Shown piece after piece: positions 12,417 to 23,689 of a stretch of DNA of 64,000 bases (positions are counted from its first letter, which is position 1; every line of letters begins with the position of its first letter). Location: NCBI RefSeq assembly GCF_000003815.2, contig NC_049985.1, forward strand, positions 24,726,931 through 24,790,930, written 5' to 3'. This DNA is from Branchiostoma floridae (taxonomy: Eukaryota; Chordata; Leptocardii; Amphioxiformes; Branchiostomatidae). The position numbers and the translations under genes are program-made. The notes beneath the pieces are model-generated. The model was given only the letters and a program-made list of their open reading frames with translations. It was not told the origin of the DNA and ran no database searches.

Positions 12417-13256
12417 GATTAGAACGGACGCATAACCAAAATGGATCTTACCATCAAATTATTGAAAATTCTGTGCATGGAGCTAACAGTTATGTAAACA
12501 CGTTGGCAGACTAGCATTTTGTGCATACGAGGTATTTTTGCTTAGTAATACGTTCATAAAAGCTTCCACTAAAAACAGGGCACACATCTGTCACCATATA
12601 TACAATGTCCGAAGACCTCCCTTTTTAATATGGGAAGCGTTACCTTATCATATATTGACACTCTTAATTTACTCTTTAGACATTTACTCTCAAATCAATA
12701 ACCTAAAATATCGATTTTTAATTTTTACGAGAACTTATACTAATGGCAAAATCTGTGTTGACATATGTCACAGAGCGCAAAACATGAAGTTACATGCATT
12801 GACGTTTATCAATAACAACTGCCAGAAAATATTTCTATCATCTTACAGTGGAATCATGTGATAAAATTCTGTTGGGACGTATATGGCTCCAAACCTAGAG
12901 ATCCTGGGGAATCCTATTAAGCTACTGATTTTTTTGCCCTGGAAAAAAGCAGATTACACGACTTTCCACAGCACAATAAACGGTATTTCAGATGCTTAAA
13001 CTATGCTTAACGCTGACGTATTTTCCTTCATTACTGGTCTATACAACCCTTATACGAGTACGTAAAGATTAGTGTTTCTTGGTCCTTACGTAGGCGCGGA
13101 TAGATCCGATCCCCCCAGATGTAGAAATGAGTACCTGACTTTGGAGACTTCGACTCCCCGGCACACCGTGCCAAAGACACCGTATACGTATATTAGACTC
13201 CCTTGCAGTCTTCGGACGGAGCCGTGTTTTTTTTTTTGTGGGGGGGGGGGGTGGTT

Positions 13257-13356
13257 NNNNNNNNNNNNNNNNNNNNNNNNNNNNNNNNNNNNNNNNNNNN
13301 NNNNNNNNNNNNNNNNNNNNNNNNNNNNNNNNNNNNNNNNNNNNNNNNNNNNNNNN
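13257..13356. other. Assembly gap (100 N)
   Basis: Exactly 100 N, a scaffold gap of unknown true size. It follows a T-run and a G-run, which probably caused the break. Confidence 0.99.
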
Positions 13357-13504
13357 TACGTATGTAACAACACAATGGCTCCACTGTCTTACCAAAATCT
13401 ATTGGAATACCCTTCACCTTACCTTTTATCAGTGTCCAAGATAAGAACAATGTTCCAACGGAGAGAAGCTTGACGAGCAACATGTTTGTGCTTAGTATGG
13501 AAAA

Positions 13505-14215
13505 TGAAATATTATTCCTAAAATAGGAGGGAGTTATGAACACCTCAAGAACGTTAAAGAACCTACTACCTTTTGAAAAAAAATAGGGGCCCTTTTCGGT
13601 GTGATAGGATCAAAACCTTCAGTTCTTTGACCGCACCCGTTCCAATTACTTATAATTGATGTCATAATGTATACAGGTTATTATTAGAACCTGAATTCAG
13701 CCGCGCCCTTTGTAAGCTCCTCACAATTCAACTGGCTGCGAATAGTGTAAGTTAAGCCCCCTTCACAAAAGAGCAAGAATGAATGAATGCATTAATTTAT
13801 TGCTCAACAATCGCACAGGGTACAACGTGTGGCAACCAATAACAACTAAAAGATGTACAGACAATAGTACTAAGAGTCTACATTCAAAACATCAACAAAA
13901 CATTATCGATAACAGTACAGTTATGTTTGAGTATTAAACCTGGTATCGCATTTGGAATACAATATAAAGAAACTGGCCAACGTGGACGGATATATGAGTT
14001 GAACACGAGAGCAATATATGGAAAATATCGTTTTCTGCACCAGTAAGAGAGATGTGTGTTTTGGTCAAGAATGAGCCAGAATGCCGTCAAAATGCTATTT
14101 TTTTCTATTCCTGACAATTCCTTGCTATTCGTAGCGTGTTCCAGAAATTCTCACTGCATCTCAGCTATTTGTGTCGGTTCTTTTCGCTGGCCCAAAAGTT
14201 TTTGACATGTTAAAA
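13505..14215. mobile_element. Repeat family F6 (copy 3), interrupted
   Basis: Collinear with 10555-10955 but split at 13782 by an insertion with a direct duplication on each side. Shares AATATTATTCCTAAAATA, AACGTTAAAGAACCTACT, the CCCCCTTCACAAAAGAG arm and TTCTCACTGCAT. Confidence 0.7.
13783..14065 (-). mobile_element. Short LINE/SINE tail inserted in an F6 copy
   Basis: A 283-bp insert flanked by the 9-bp direct repeat CAAGAATGA (13774-13782 and 14066-14074). On the minus strand it ends in ATTAATGCATTCATTC-type tail sequence, as expected of a 5'-truncated retroelement with an (ATTC)n tail. No diagnostic protein motif remains. Confidence 0.6.
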
Positions 14216-14480
14216 ACAGTAAAAAGTGCATTCGAAGTGGAGAAGTATCGAATGGTATTCAAAGTGGATTGTATTTGATATAGACCAAAGTATAGACAGC
14301 ATCACAGCCACAGTCCCATTCGTTTTTCCACAACCCCCGTAATGTTTTGAATTGATGTGCTTATTTGAGTTTATGTGCTTATTTTGAAAGTCATCATACA
14401 CTGATAGTAGTTGTGATTTTAGGCTTTTAAATCTTGCATCATCTTTCATACTTGATGAAGTATTCCCGATCATTTTTCAG

Positions 14481-16485
14481 GCTGAGGAGAAAATGTGGGG
14501 GACGATATTGGGGAACAGAATGGCCACGTTCCTGATGTATGTAAGTATAGCAATGCTCTGTATTAGAAATAGACTTTAGGCCATGCATGTCGATTCGATT
14601 ATATAAATGACATCTGCTCGCGCATCAATTTTGACCGTTTAAAACGTTTTGTACAAAGTAGCAACTATCTGCCCTAAATTGCCGATACAAGTATTGGAAA
14701 ACGAATGTATTTTTAATAATGGAAGATTCAATTCCATTGTTAAGGAACAAAAAGAAAAGAATCTCATAAATGTTTGACCGTTTTCCAAAAAAAGAAGTTT
14801 TCGATCACATTTCAAGTTGTACGAAGCAGCCACAAAATGAGCAACTACCTGCTCTAATTTACAAATCCAAAAATTGGAAAACGGATACTTATGTTGTTTT
14901 ACAAATGTAAAAAGTCAATTTTTTTTTCAAAGTCAAAGAAAAGGATGTGAAAGAACAAAAAGAAAGAATCGATTTTGGGGCATGCCATACTTTGTTTTTA
15001 GTCATTAGTTCAACGTTCCTTATAATAATGATAATAATAGCCTTCATTGCACATTCATGACCTATCGGGCTAAGTACAGGCATATTGATTCAAAGGGTAG
15101 TAATACAGTAGACATGGTTTCTAATACTAATCTAAAACATGGATTCTAAAACTAGTCTAATACATTTGTTCGGCTTCTTCTCGTTTCTTAGTAATGTTAA
15201 ATATGTAGCTAGAGATGTGTTGGTATAATATCGTCTGATCAAAACTCATAAGAAAAATTAATTTTTCAAAACTAGACAAATATGACCCCCTCCCCTCTCC
15301 TAGGGCGGCGGCGATTGTAGTGTCGGCCACTAGGGGCGCGATTTTAGTCAGGCTAACCAATACATATTTCATTGGTTTGGACAAAGAAAAAATACCCTTC
15401 ACGCACAGACATAACTATATGATATTGCTATCACATTCTTTGGTTTTGTATTTTCTCGTTCGGTAACCTAACAAGCTGAGTGACGTCACTGCCGGAGGAG
15501 CCACAGTTTTCCCTGTCGCAAACGTCACCGTTCCAGTCGTGAAGGTGAGTCATCTTGACGCACATGTAAGAATAACGTCCTAATAGGTTCCAATAGATTC
15601 AAGACACAAGGGAAGACACTGTGTCAACCTGCTTAGCTTGCTGAAAGCAGACCTAAAGCACAGGGGCCGAACCCTTCCTACAACAGCAAAGAAACTCCTG
15701 GAGCTGAGGGAGCTTGCAGGATGCAAAGCACAGTGGAAAAGGATGAAGAAAGACTGAATGCAGCTACAGGACTTTTCTAAGGCTGTAGATGCAGAATACA
15801 GTGAATGATGATGATGAAGGCTATCGTCCGTCGTCACATTTCCAAACTGGAGCCCGGCGGGGCAGCTTTTGGAAACGAAACGTACGATATAAAAGACGAC
15901 AAATACACAAAACGGACTAAAAGTGATTGAACAACATGCCTCGTGCATATTTCAACCAACATATATCTTTGTTTAGCTCTTACTTATTCAGTCTCCTGAT
16001 ATACCTTGTTTCAATTATGTAATCTTCTATCTACATGTCTAACCTTCATCAACGTAAAGCCCGAGTAAGGCCCACGCGGGGCAATTCCTACCAGGGCCAG
16101 GGGCCGGCCCGTTGTTTGCGAAAACGAAAAATTAAAGTTTATGCCAATGTATAGTGCACGAGAATATATTATTCAGTTACAGAATATAATACATCAAGCA
16201 AATGGACACATTTTCAAAAGATTCAGAGGTTTCAGACAGCATTCACTGTCTTGTAATCAGTGTCTAAATCTTAAGTCACTTATAAGAGATAATACAAAGA
16301 CGTGGGCCTATACAGATTTATACTGTAAGTGGAGACAAATGGTTGTGTGTTTGCTTCATTTTCAGAACGCCGGGTTGTTGTTTATGGATCTGCTACGGTC
16401 GGGGCGTGGTGATGTGAACAGTCTACATGCCGGGTGTCCTGTTGTTATCGGATCCAAGTGGAGTAGGTCCATTATCATACACTGA
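14481..16485 (+). CDS. Prolyl 4-hydroxylase alpha-like, C-terminal catalytic exons
   Basis: Three phase-0 exons join: 14481-14540 (after TTTTTCAG, before GTAAGT), 15476-15544 (before GTGAGT) and 16366-16485 (after TTTTCAG, stop TGA). The product reads GNRMATFLMY, then LSDVTAGGATVFP, then LHAGCPVVIGSKW. These match the order of GNR-A-T---Y, (M/L)SDV-AGGATVFP and HA-CPV--G-KW in collagen prolyl 4-hydroxylase alpha subunits. That family is Fe(II)/2-oxoglutarate dioxygenases hydroxylating proline in the ER. The distal iron-binding His and the 2-oxoglutarate-binding Lys are present. The exon with the His-x-Asp iron motif was not found upstream, where there is a 100-N gap at 13257. The protein stops right after GSKWSRSIIIH, short of the usual NKW-HERGQEF ending. 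It could be a partial gene or a decaying paralogue. Confidence 0.75.
14600..14960. repeat. Two diverged 181-bp direct repeats
   Basis: AGCAACTATCTGCCCTAA at about 14658 and AGCAACTACCTGCTCTAA at about 14839 mark two units. Both continue through ATTGGAAAACG and AAAGAAAAG/AAAGAAAG blocks. They lie in the first P4H-like intron. Confidence 0.5.
15594..15818 (+). mobile_element. Short LINE 3' tail in a P4H-like intron
   Basis: A frame from about 15604 ends KLLELRELAGCKAQWKRMKK then a stop near 15756, which looks like the basic C-terminus of a LINE polyprotein. About 50 bp later the element ends in GATGATGATGAA tail repeats. Too short to assign a clade. Confidence 0.45.
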
Positions 16486-17090
16486 GTAAAGCCTGGCTAT
16501 TGCACAGAGTTGTAGCCAGCCTAAAATTATTTTCCGTCCCCTCGATTTTGCATCCTATCGAGTGCCTAAGGCGCGAGACGTCGGGATATTTCTAGGTTGG
16601 TTCGGGTGCATGCCCCCCCCCCCCCAGAAAATTTTCAAATCTAGACCCTCTGAAACAATATTTCCTGCATTTTGAGGTGTACATTTTGCTGGTAGATTAA
16701 GCTGTTTAATGGCATCTTATTTTGGTGAAAAATTACACAAGGGAGATATTTGTGGTAACCGTTATAACCTCTGGATGGATTGTGATGGTTTTGTTTATTT
16801 GTTTTCAATTGTTCCATTTTATGGACCTTTTTCCTTCTCTTCGTTTCTATTGCATGTTATACTTGTATACACTTTGCCAGCCGTTGATGATGATTTTACC
16901 GATAGAATAACTCCTGGTGGGTAGCACTATTATTATTACTTTACCTTTCTTTTGGAAACGTTTGGTACTCCTTTAGCGTTGTATTTTTCAAAGGTTTGGA
17001 CTAGGGAAACACCGAAGATGGGGCAGATCCTTGCATCTGCTTGGAGATGACTTCAGCATGCACCAATAAGATATTTCGGACACTAGCTCG

Positions 17091-17504
17091 ACTACGCATG
17101 CACAAGCGACAGTAATACTGGGTAATATGTCAAAGGTAAAGGCCCCTGAGACGTTAAGAGTCTCGTGTGGACATTTGTACTCTCCAAGCAGAGGTAAGGC
17201 TCCGACTGTTTTTTTAACGTTTTTTAGTCGTTTTTATCGGGCTTTTTATTTTGCATTGTATCTTGTATTGTCAAAACCTAACGCGTACTTCAAGAAAAAT
17301 GACAAAATAGAAAGCCCGAGAAAAACGACTAAAAAAACGTCGAAAAACAGCCGGAGCCTAACCTCTGATTGGAGAGTAGAACATTTGCGCAACAATGTCC
17401 AGACGGTACGTAATGTCGCCTGCAAAATTGCGGAATGTTAACTGTTAAGGGCCTTCATCTTTGACATATTACCCAAAGTTCCTGTCACCCGCGCATGCGT
17501 AGAC
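17091..17504. mobile_element. Palindromic MITE with a second palindrome nested inside
   Basis: The outer inverted repeats share TACGCATGC ends, GGGTAATATGTCAAAG and AAGGCCC. Inside, about 17188-17360 is a second inverted repeat with AGAGGT(A/T)AGGCTCCG ends and complementary GTCGTTTTT/AAAAACGAC and GGGCTTT/AAAGCCC blocks. The nesting suggests a MITE inserted in a MITE. A shorter relative of the outer element lies at 23061. Confidence 0.75.
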
Positions 17505-18026
17505 GAATGTATACAATAGCTTCTACACATGGCGCTATTAGCAAGTCTTTTGCAACATTCGAATGAATAGGAGGCTTTCCCTCATGTTTATTGAGTTTTG
17601 TTGCAATTTCTTTCAGTTGCCAACAAATGGATACACGAGGGCGGAAATGAGTTCCGGAGAAAATGCGGACTCAGCCCGAACGAGTGACTGCTCCATAGGA
17701 CAAACTCGGCGTTTTATGAATGACCAGAATACTGTTAAGAATATGAGAAAACAACTTAACATAATTACTGTGCAGCAATATCTTGTAATTTTCCCATAAG
17801 TAAACTATTTAACATAGATGGCACAAGTAATATTTATGGAACGTAGTTTTAATACATGACGTAAAGACGTATTTTACTAAAACATCGATTTTTGTGCTTA
17901 AGGTCACGTTGGCTTGATCATATGAATTACATCCCCTTGGAACCCAAATGCTGACATGAGGTTGCCTTCATTATTAAATCTAAGCTAAGTGTTTAGGAAG
18001 GTTGAAAAAATGACTAAACACACAGA

Positions 18027-18190
18027 ATATGCCAGAAAGCAATTACTCAAGCAACTGGATGATGTTGGCAACGGTCAGACGTTCCAGATAGTATCCACTA
18101 TCTGACGAAAGAAAATGGGTACTATCTGAAACGTCTGACCGTTTCCAAAATCATATCCAGCTGCTTGAGTAACTGCTTTTTGGCATATCT
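18027..18190. repeat. Palindromic element with arms of about 75 bp
   Basis: The left arm contains GTCAGACGTTCCAGATAGTA, and the right arm contains its near reverse complement TACTATCTGAAACGTCTGAC. Outer ends are ATATGCCA and TGGCATAT. About 160 bp and no coding capacity; resembles a foldback/MITE element. Confidence 0.8.
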
Positions 18191-18626
18191 TATTACCTGG
18201 ATGTCTAATCTTCATCGACGCACACAGAGTATGGTCTACTGATGAACAGGAGATTCTTCATGTATGGCCTCACATATCGTCTTTGAATTTGGAAGTAACG
18301 TTGAAAGTGTTCTAAGTCATAGGCACTGATGTATGTTATGATATAAGTTGCTGAATGGTAGTGGGCATTGTCAGAAGACGGATTAAAATTACAACGTTGT
18401 GAATTCCTTAACTGTTGTAGCTAGTTACTTACATATGCTATCAGACATTAGACCTAGTAAAATCATGTATTTCCTTCCAACACTGAATTAATATAGGGAT
18501 TACCCTAAATTGTCGGTCGAACTCCGTCAACCTTGTTCACAGAATGACCCTTCTCCAGCAGTGACGTCAGGAACACACCACTTTTGCAGGAGGGGGTCAT
18601 AAGTATCAGAAAGTCTATGTGGTGGT

Positions 18627-18726
18627 NNNNNNNNNNNNNNNNNNNNNNNNNNNNNNNNNNNNNNNNNNNNNNNNNNNNNNNNNNNNNNNNNNNNNNNNNN
18701 NNNNNNNNNNNNNNNNNNNNNNNNNN
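18627..18726. other. Assembly gap (100 N)
   Basis: Exactly 100 N. The sequence on its left stays open on the minus strand for about 39 codons up to the gap, but I do not recognise it. Confidence 0.99.
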
Positions 18727-19019
18727 TAGACCCACTAAACCTAGGACCATTGTACGTTGTGATATACAAAAAATTATCAAGACTATATGGCATACGTATT
18801 ATCTGACTTTCTGCAACTTATGGTCCACTGATCAGTTATATGATACATACGTATACGCATATAAACTGTTTGTCTAAAACACAAAAACTATAACTTCATA
18901 CATCAAACATACCGGTATATTATGTACATCTCTGTCTAAGCTACCTAATATAATCTAAATATCATCTAAAGATGTCGTTCCTTTGTCCAGTTATCCTCCT
19001 TAGAAGATTTTGAGAAAAA

Positions 19020-19400
19020 CGCCCCTGCAGTTCCAGAGTAACCTGCTAGGGGACCCAAACATACACCACATATTCCTTACGTCACAAGCTATCTTCCACC
19101 AAAAATTCAAGACCATAGCACATCTAGGTCAAAAGATACAACAAACGGAAATTCTGCTGCAGTACCAAGGTCATAATATACCAAGAGGCCCAAAATTGGC
19201 CTTGACCTTCGTCTTCTCAACACCTACCCACATATACAATGTACCAAATATCATTACAATCCATCTAGAGGTTCATGTGTTATGCTGACCATAAATATCC
19301 GGAAACACAAACAAACAAAGACACACACAGACACACATGCACGCAGACAGACAGACACACCGAAAACTATATCTCAATTTTTCATGGAGATTAAAATGAA
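19020..19400 (-). mobile_element. Repeat family F7 (copy 2, 5' part)
   Basis: The reverse complement starts TCTCCATGAAAAATTGAGAT, passes a TGTGTCTGTCTG-rich stretch, and continues through GACGAAGGTCAAGGCCAATT and TGACCTTGGTACTGCAG, matching 57184-57400. It diverges at the 3' side. Confidence 0.65.
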
Positions 19401-19959
19401 GAAAGTGTAGGCGGAACGCGCTGCACACTGCATGACTGAATGTGTTTAATCAGGTATCAAATGACCTTTCACCCCGCTGTAGCAGTAACCTTTCACCCCT
19501 TGCTGCTCCAGGCAGACTTGCAGGAGGATTGTGTGGAGGTAATAATCATCACTGGAAGCAGGCAAGAACCAGATATACATACAAATTAAGACTGCATTGA
19601 TATAAAATATAGCGGGTAGAGGCCATTTATATGGTATGTGGGCTACATTAGTCAGAAATGTAAGACTTTTCGGGGTGATCGACGAGAATGGTGGAGGGGA
19701 GGGGGGCATCTTTACCTTCTCGGAAACAACGTCTCATAACACTTATTTATCCGCAACCCCCGTCCCAATAAGTAGTTCGGGTTAAAATAGTGCACCGCAG
19801 TACTTGCAAAGGCCGTAGCTTAATCTTCCGTTCACAACAGCGAGGTGGAATCAAAAGGACAAAATATTGTCACTATACAGGTCGAACCAAATATGGAAAC
19901 CTGGGCGTAAACAATTACCGCTTGCGGTCCTGTCTATCATCATGATTGACGGCGACAAA

Positions 19960-20090
19960 GAAGCGCTTCTGGGATATCCAGAATGCGCTCTAGTTTCGAG
20001 CGCTTTTGGAAAGAAGCACATCTGGGATGCAGGCCTATCCCAGATGTGCATCTATCCCAAAATCGCTTTTGGGATAGATCAGCATATATT
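19960..20090. repeat. Clustered hairpins
   Basis: A strong stem GCACATCTGGGAT / ATCCCAGATGTGC with an 8-bp loop at about 20016-20050 sits inside weaker inverted repeats of AGCGCTTCTGGGAT and ATCCCAAAATCGCT type. Likely another small palindromic repeat. Confidence 0.55.
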
Positions 20091-20224
20091 GGACCAATTT
20101 ATTATATATTGAAATTGCAAAAACGCAGAAAAAAGCAAACAACTAATCGTAAAGAGCTTGTTAGGCCTACCATTTAAAGGTTAACGTTATTTGCTTGCAA
20201 ATGTTATCGTTTGAAACAAGAAAC

Positions 20225-20515
20225 AGTCATGCCTTCTATAATACCAGAGTTACCAACCTAGGATTGATGTGTTCAAAAATTCGTACTTTCCCAGAACTAT
20301 CGTAGAGTGGAATTTGTTATCACCAAGTACAGTAGGGGCATCTTCTCTAGGTAGTTTTAAAGAACACTTGCAGATAGATGTGCAAAAGTTAGGTGTGACG
20401 GGTCGTTCAGTGTAATATAACCAGCTGCTGCTGCACCGCAAGCCTGCGAAGCTGGTGTATTATGCCGAATGGCGGTTATACCGGCTATATAGATACAGAT
20501 ACAGATATCTATCTA
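20225..20515 (+). mobile_element. 3' end of a CR1/Rex-like LINE
   Basis: An intact frame encodes FKNSYFPRTIVEWNLL followed by GSFKEHL and a stop near 20416. It matches the conserved ending (K-SFFPRTI-(D/E)WN-LP ... L--FK--L) of CR1/L2/Rex-type LINE proteins. The 3' UTR ends in tandem GATACA units at about 20492-20510. It stops only about 40 bp before the acceptor of the zinc-finger exon, so it may lie in that gene's intron. Confidence 0.75.
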
Positions 20516-20563
20516 GTTTTAATTGGTCTGATTTCTTCTTTTATTGTACTTTTTAGGTTCGAC

Positions 20564-21406
20564 ATGGAAGAGGGAGGTATTGAGTATCCTACTGCTGTTC
20601 ACCAGAACTTCGATGATGGGTCTCCTGCTGGATTTCTATGCAACCGGGATGCAAGTCAAACCAAAGACCAGCCAACAGCAAGCAAATCCAGTGCGGTCAG
20701 TCAACCGAAAGCAAACACTGGTGAGAAACCCTACATGTGTGGGGAGTGTGGGTACAGGACGGCATGGGAGTCTCATTTATCCCGACACATGAGAACACAC
20801 ACAGGAGAAAAGCCATTCAAGTGTGACCAGTGTGACTATTCTGCAGCAGAAAAGTCGGCCGTGAAACAACATCTAGCAAAGCACACCGGTGAGAAACCCT
20901 ACATGTGTGGGGAGTGTGGGTACAGGACATCATTGAAGTCTAACTTATCTCGACACATAAGAACACACACAGGAGAAAAACCATCCAAGTGTGACCAGTG
21001 TGACAAGTCTACTGTACATCAATACAGCTTGGATCAACATCTAGCGAAACACACTTGTGACAAACCCTACATGTGTGATGAGTGCGGGTACAGGACAACT
21101 CAGAAGTGTCACTTATCAGTACATATGAGAACTCATACTGGTGAAAAACCCTACAAGTGTGACCAGTGTGGCTATTCTGCTTCACATAAGTCCACCTTGA
21201 AGCAACATTTAGCCAAGCACGCTGGTGAGAAGCCCTACATGTGTGGGGAGTGTGGGTACAGGACATCTCGGAAATCGCACTTGTCCCAACACATGAGAAC
21301 ACATACAGGGGAAAAACCCTACAAGTGTGACCAGTGTGACTATTCTGCAGCACACAAAGGCAGTTTGGACCAACATCTATTCAAACACATTGGCGAGAAG
21401 CCCTAG
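20564..21406 (+). CDS. C2H2 zinc-finger protein, eight tandem fingers
   Basis: The ATG at 20564 lies in an exon whose acceptor is TTGTACTTTTTAG at about 20556, so an upstream non-coding exon is likely. A short non-finger N-terminus of about 55 residues precedes eight C2H2 fingers joined by TGEKPY-type linkers. Fingers alternate between an A type (YMCGECGYRT...H-RTH) and a B type (YKCDQCDYSA...HLAKH), so the array grew as a two-finger unit. Fingers 1-8 keep Cys2His2; some linkers are altered (TCDKP, AGEKP, IGEKP). Such arrays bind DNA and act in the nucleus, but the target cannot be read here. The frame stops at TAG 21404, yet finger coding continues beyond it. A possible poly(A) signal AATAAA is at 21863. 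Confidence 0.9.
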   Translation: MEEGGIEYPTAVHQNFDDGSPAGFLCNRDASQTKDQPTASKSSAVSQPKANTGEKPYMCGECGYRTAWESHLSRHMRTHTGEKPFKCDQCDYSAAEKSAVKQHLAKHTGEKPYMCGECGYRTSLKSNLSRHIRTHTGEKPSKCDQCDKSTVHQYSLDQHLAKHTCDKPYMCDECGYRTTQKCHLSVHMRTHTGEKPYKCDQCGYSASHKSTLKQHLAKHAGEKPYMCGECGYRTSRKSHLSQHMRTHTGEKPYKCDQCDYSAAHKGSLDQHLFKHIGEKP

Positions 21407-21580
21407 ATGCCTTGGGAGTGTGGATACAGGACAGCTCAAAAGTGTCACTTATCCAATAATATGAGGACTCATACCAGTGAAAAACCCTAGAAGTGTGACC
21501 ATTGCGGCTATTCTGCGGCAAGGAAATCTGCATTGGACAAACATTGTAAAATACACTGTGGAACAACAGTACATGCTTGA
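21407..21580 (+). pseudogene. Two more zinc-finger units downstream of in-frame stops
   Basis: In the same frame after TAG 21404 come an A-type finger that has lost its first Cys (ATG-CCT-TGG where ATG-TGT-GGG is expected) and one His (N in place of H), then a second TAG at 21488, then a B-type finger KCDHCGY...H-x3-H with all four ligands, then a TGA. Both TAG codons stand where the linker Tyr (TAC) of TGEKPY would be. Best read as a truncated, decaying C-terminus. Confidence 0.8.
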
Positions 21581-23040
21581 GGCATATTTGACGCGGGAAA
21601 CTCGTTCCAGTCTTTGATAGTAATCTTTATTAGTACAGTGTATAACTTTGAGTGGCTTGGTATACGAGGGATCGCTGTTGTTGTTTATATCGTGCAATCA
21701 ATACAATGCGTAGATTGTAGCTCTCAGCAGTCAATATCATTGTTAGAATAGTCACTTGTTTACACTTGTCACCATTGTTATCTATACCGAATTACTTTAT
21801 GTATGTTTACTATATCTTCTGTATGCTTCATGTTGCAATTAGCCCTCGGGCAAGAACTTGCAAATAAACTTCTCTATATCAGGGGTATTGGGCAGTTGAT
21901 GCCTACCAGAATGTCATAAGATTGGATTAAAAATTGATATTCAAATTAGCAGATCAAATTACTGGTTAATATATCAATCAAGCTTTTGCCAAACACCTGC
22001 TTTTTGCCTACCATTGCGTCACCGTGACATCATCATGATCGCTTGTATTCCGCCAAGTGTTTGAGTAAGTTGTGAAATGAGATGCTGTGACATGAAATGT
22101 AGTTTTAGTGACTGCCATGGCTGACATGTAAGAACATAACTCATTAGTGACATTAGGAAGTTTTGTTAAAGTACAAACTTTTGAGAAGAGAGCTTTTGTG
22201 ACATGAAATGTGATTTCAGTGATGTATGGGAACATAACTGAAAAGCGAAAATAAATATGTTGAATAATGAAAGTGCAAATTCCACTATTAAGTTATGTGA
22301 TTGGTTTCAATATTGTGCCACAGTAGTAGTCCACTGTGTTCTGCTGCTTCATTGGGCTAATAAACACCCTGCAGCTGCTGCAGTCTTTCTTCAAATTTCT
22401 CCACTTTTTCGTATTCCTGTTCATTGCGAGCTTTCCTAACTCCAGTAGAGTCCTTTCTGACTGCAACGATCCTATATAGCTAGTCCTCTATATGTAACAG
22501 GCATATTTTATTTTTGTGTTGGATATTACAGTTCAACTAGTTCAAGAATGACTTCTACCAACACAGATTAACTTGGCAAAAATCTTAGCAATTTCCCTAT
22601 ACATACCAAGTATACCTAAGTCAAACTTGAGCATGTAGCTCATTACTAAGCAACATGCTTAAGTCACAACTGTGGAAGATTGCAGTCCCACAGGATGACT
22701 CCAGACAGAACTTCTGGGGCATTAAACCAGGAACAGGAACATGCAAACAGGTTCATGCGTACAGGATCCAAGTCAAGATCGATAGAGAATGGCTGAGTTG
22801 TCGTAAATATATTATCTAATCATCATTATCTCAGTCGGGAAGGACTTTTGAAAACCTCAACTGACATCAGCTGATGATCAAAGTCACTGCAAAAGTTAGG
22901 AAAGAGACAAGGAGGGAAGAAAGAAAGTAGGTCATACTCAAAGTGGCTCTCTCCTTGGTGCTGAAGATCATAGCAAAGTCTGTGCTTACGCTGTATATTA
23001 ATATAATGTCTCCGATCAAATAACCACAGATGATATCTGG
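21580..23040. other. 3' region and intergenic sequence, no gene seen
   Basis: Contains the zinc-finger 3' UTR and two direct repeats of about 115 bp near 22080-22235 (GTGACATGAAATGT-type landmarks). No convincing exon found. Confidence 0.4.
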
Positions 23041-23060
23041 AATATCTCTTTCAAGTTAAC

Positions 23061-23211
23061 AGGAATTCTAGGTACTATGTCAAAGGTTGAGGCCCGCAAA
23101 AAAGTAAACAAAGCCCGTCTGGACGTTGTTATGCAAATCGAAAGAATGGTCAAAACAAGGACTGTTCACTTTTTCTGGGCCATACCCTTTGACATATTAC
23201 CAAGAATTCCT
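23061..23211. mobile_element. Short palindromic MITE related to the one at 17 kb
   Basis: Terminal inverted repeats AGGAATTCTAGGTACTATG and CATATTACCAAGAATTCCT surround about 100 bp. Inner ends TCAAAGGTTGAGGCCC and GGGCCATACCCTTTGA match the 17091-17504 element. Confidence 0.75.
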
Positions 23212-23689
23212 GTCGCCTCACATGCGCCCTGACTTCTGTGAACGGGCTTATAACACGTTATATTTACACGCACGCACGTACCGCTATTCCAGAAACGCAC
23301 GGCAATTTGTTGCTGTTTGTTCTACAACTTGTTATGAAGAGCGATAAAAACAACTTTTCTACACCATACTCTACATGGCAGACGTAGAATTTCGGGCAGA
23401 CCAGCCTTTTCAGTCTGTCACATTATCCTTTTATTGGTTATATCCAGTACGTAAATTGCTTCTAGCGATACGTAATCATATGCTTCCAACAAGAAATTAA
23501 TCAAAACACGTCAGTAGACAATCTTTATTTCAATCAGTATGACGCTACGTACAAATTGCAGTAGATATGTATGAGTCTAGCCAATAAGTTAAACGCATTA
23601 AACACACACGACACGTCAAATCATTCTCGCCCGGACCACAGCCTAATTTCTGAAACACGGTTTTTGGATCAAATGTTTCTGCATGGGCC

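Noticed and set aside
13095-13190. Possible second SINE copy next to the gap
   Set aside because: Shares only a GTAGAAATGAGTACCTGACT-like stretch with the SINE body at 38.87 kb; no promoter boxes are visible and the gap cuts it off.
18505-18626. Open minus-strand frame running into the gap
   Set aside because: About 39 codons with no recognisable motif or splice signals; the gap prevents judging it.
20020-20090. Short inverted repeats as a CRISPR or regulatory operator
   Set aside because: The repeats are hairpin-forming and not regularly spaced direct repeats, and the genome is eukaryotic; a small palindromic element is simpler.
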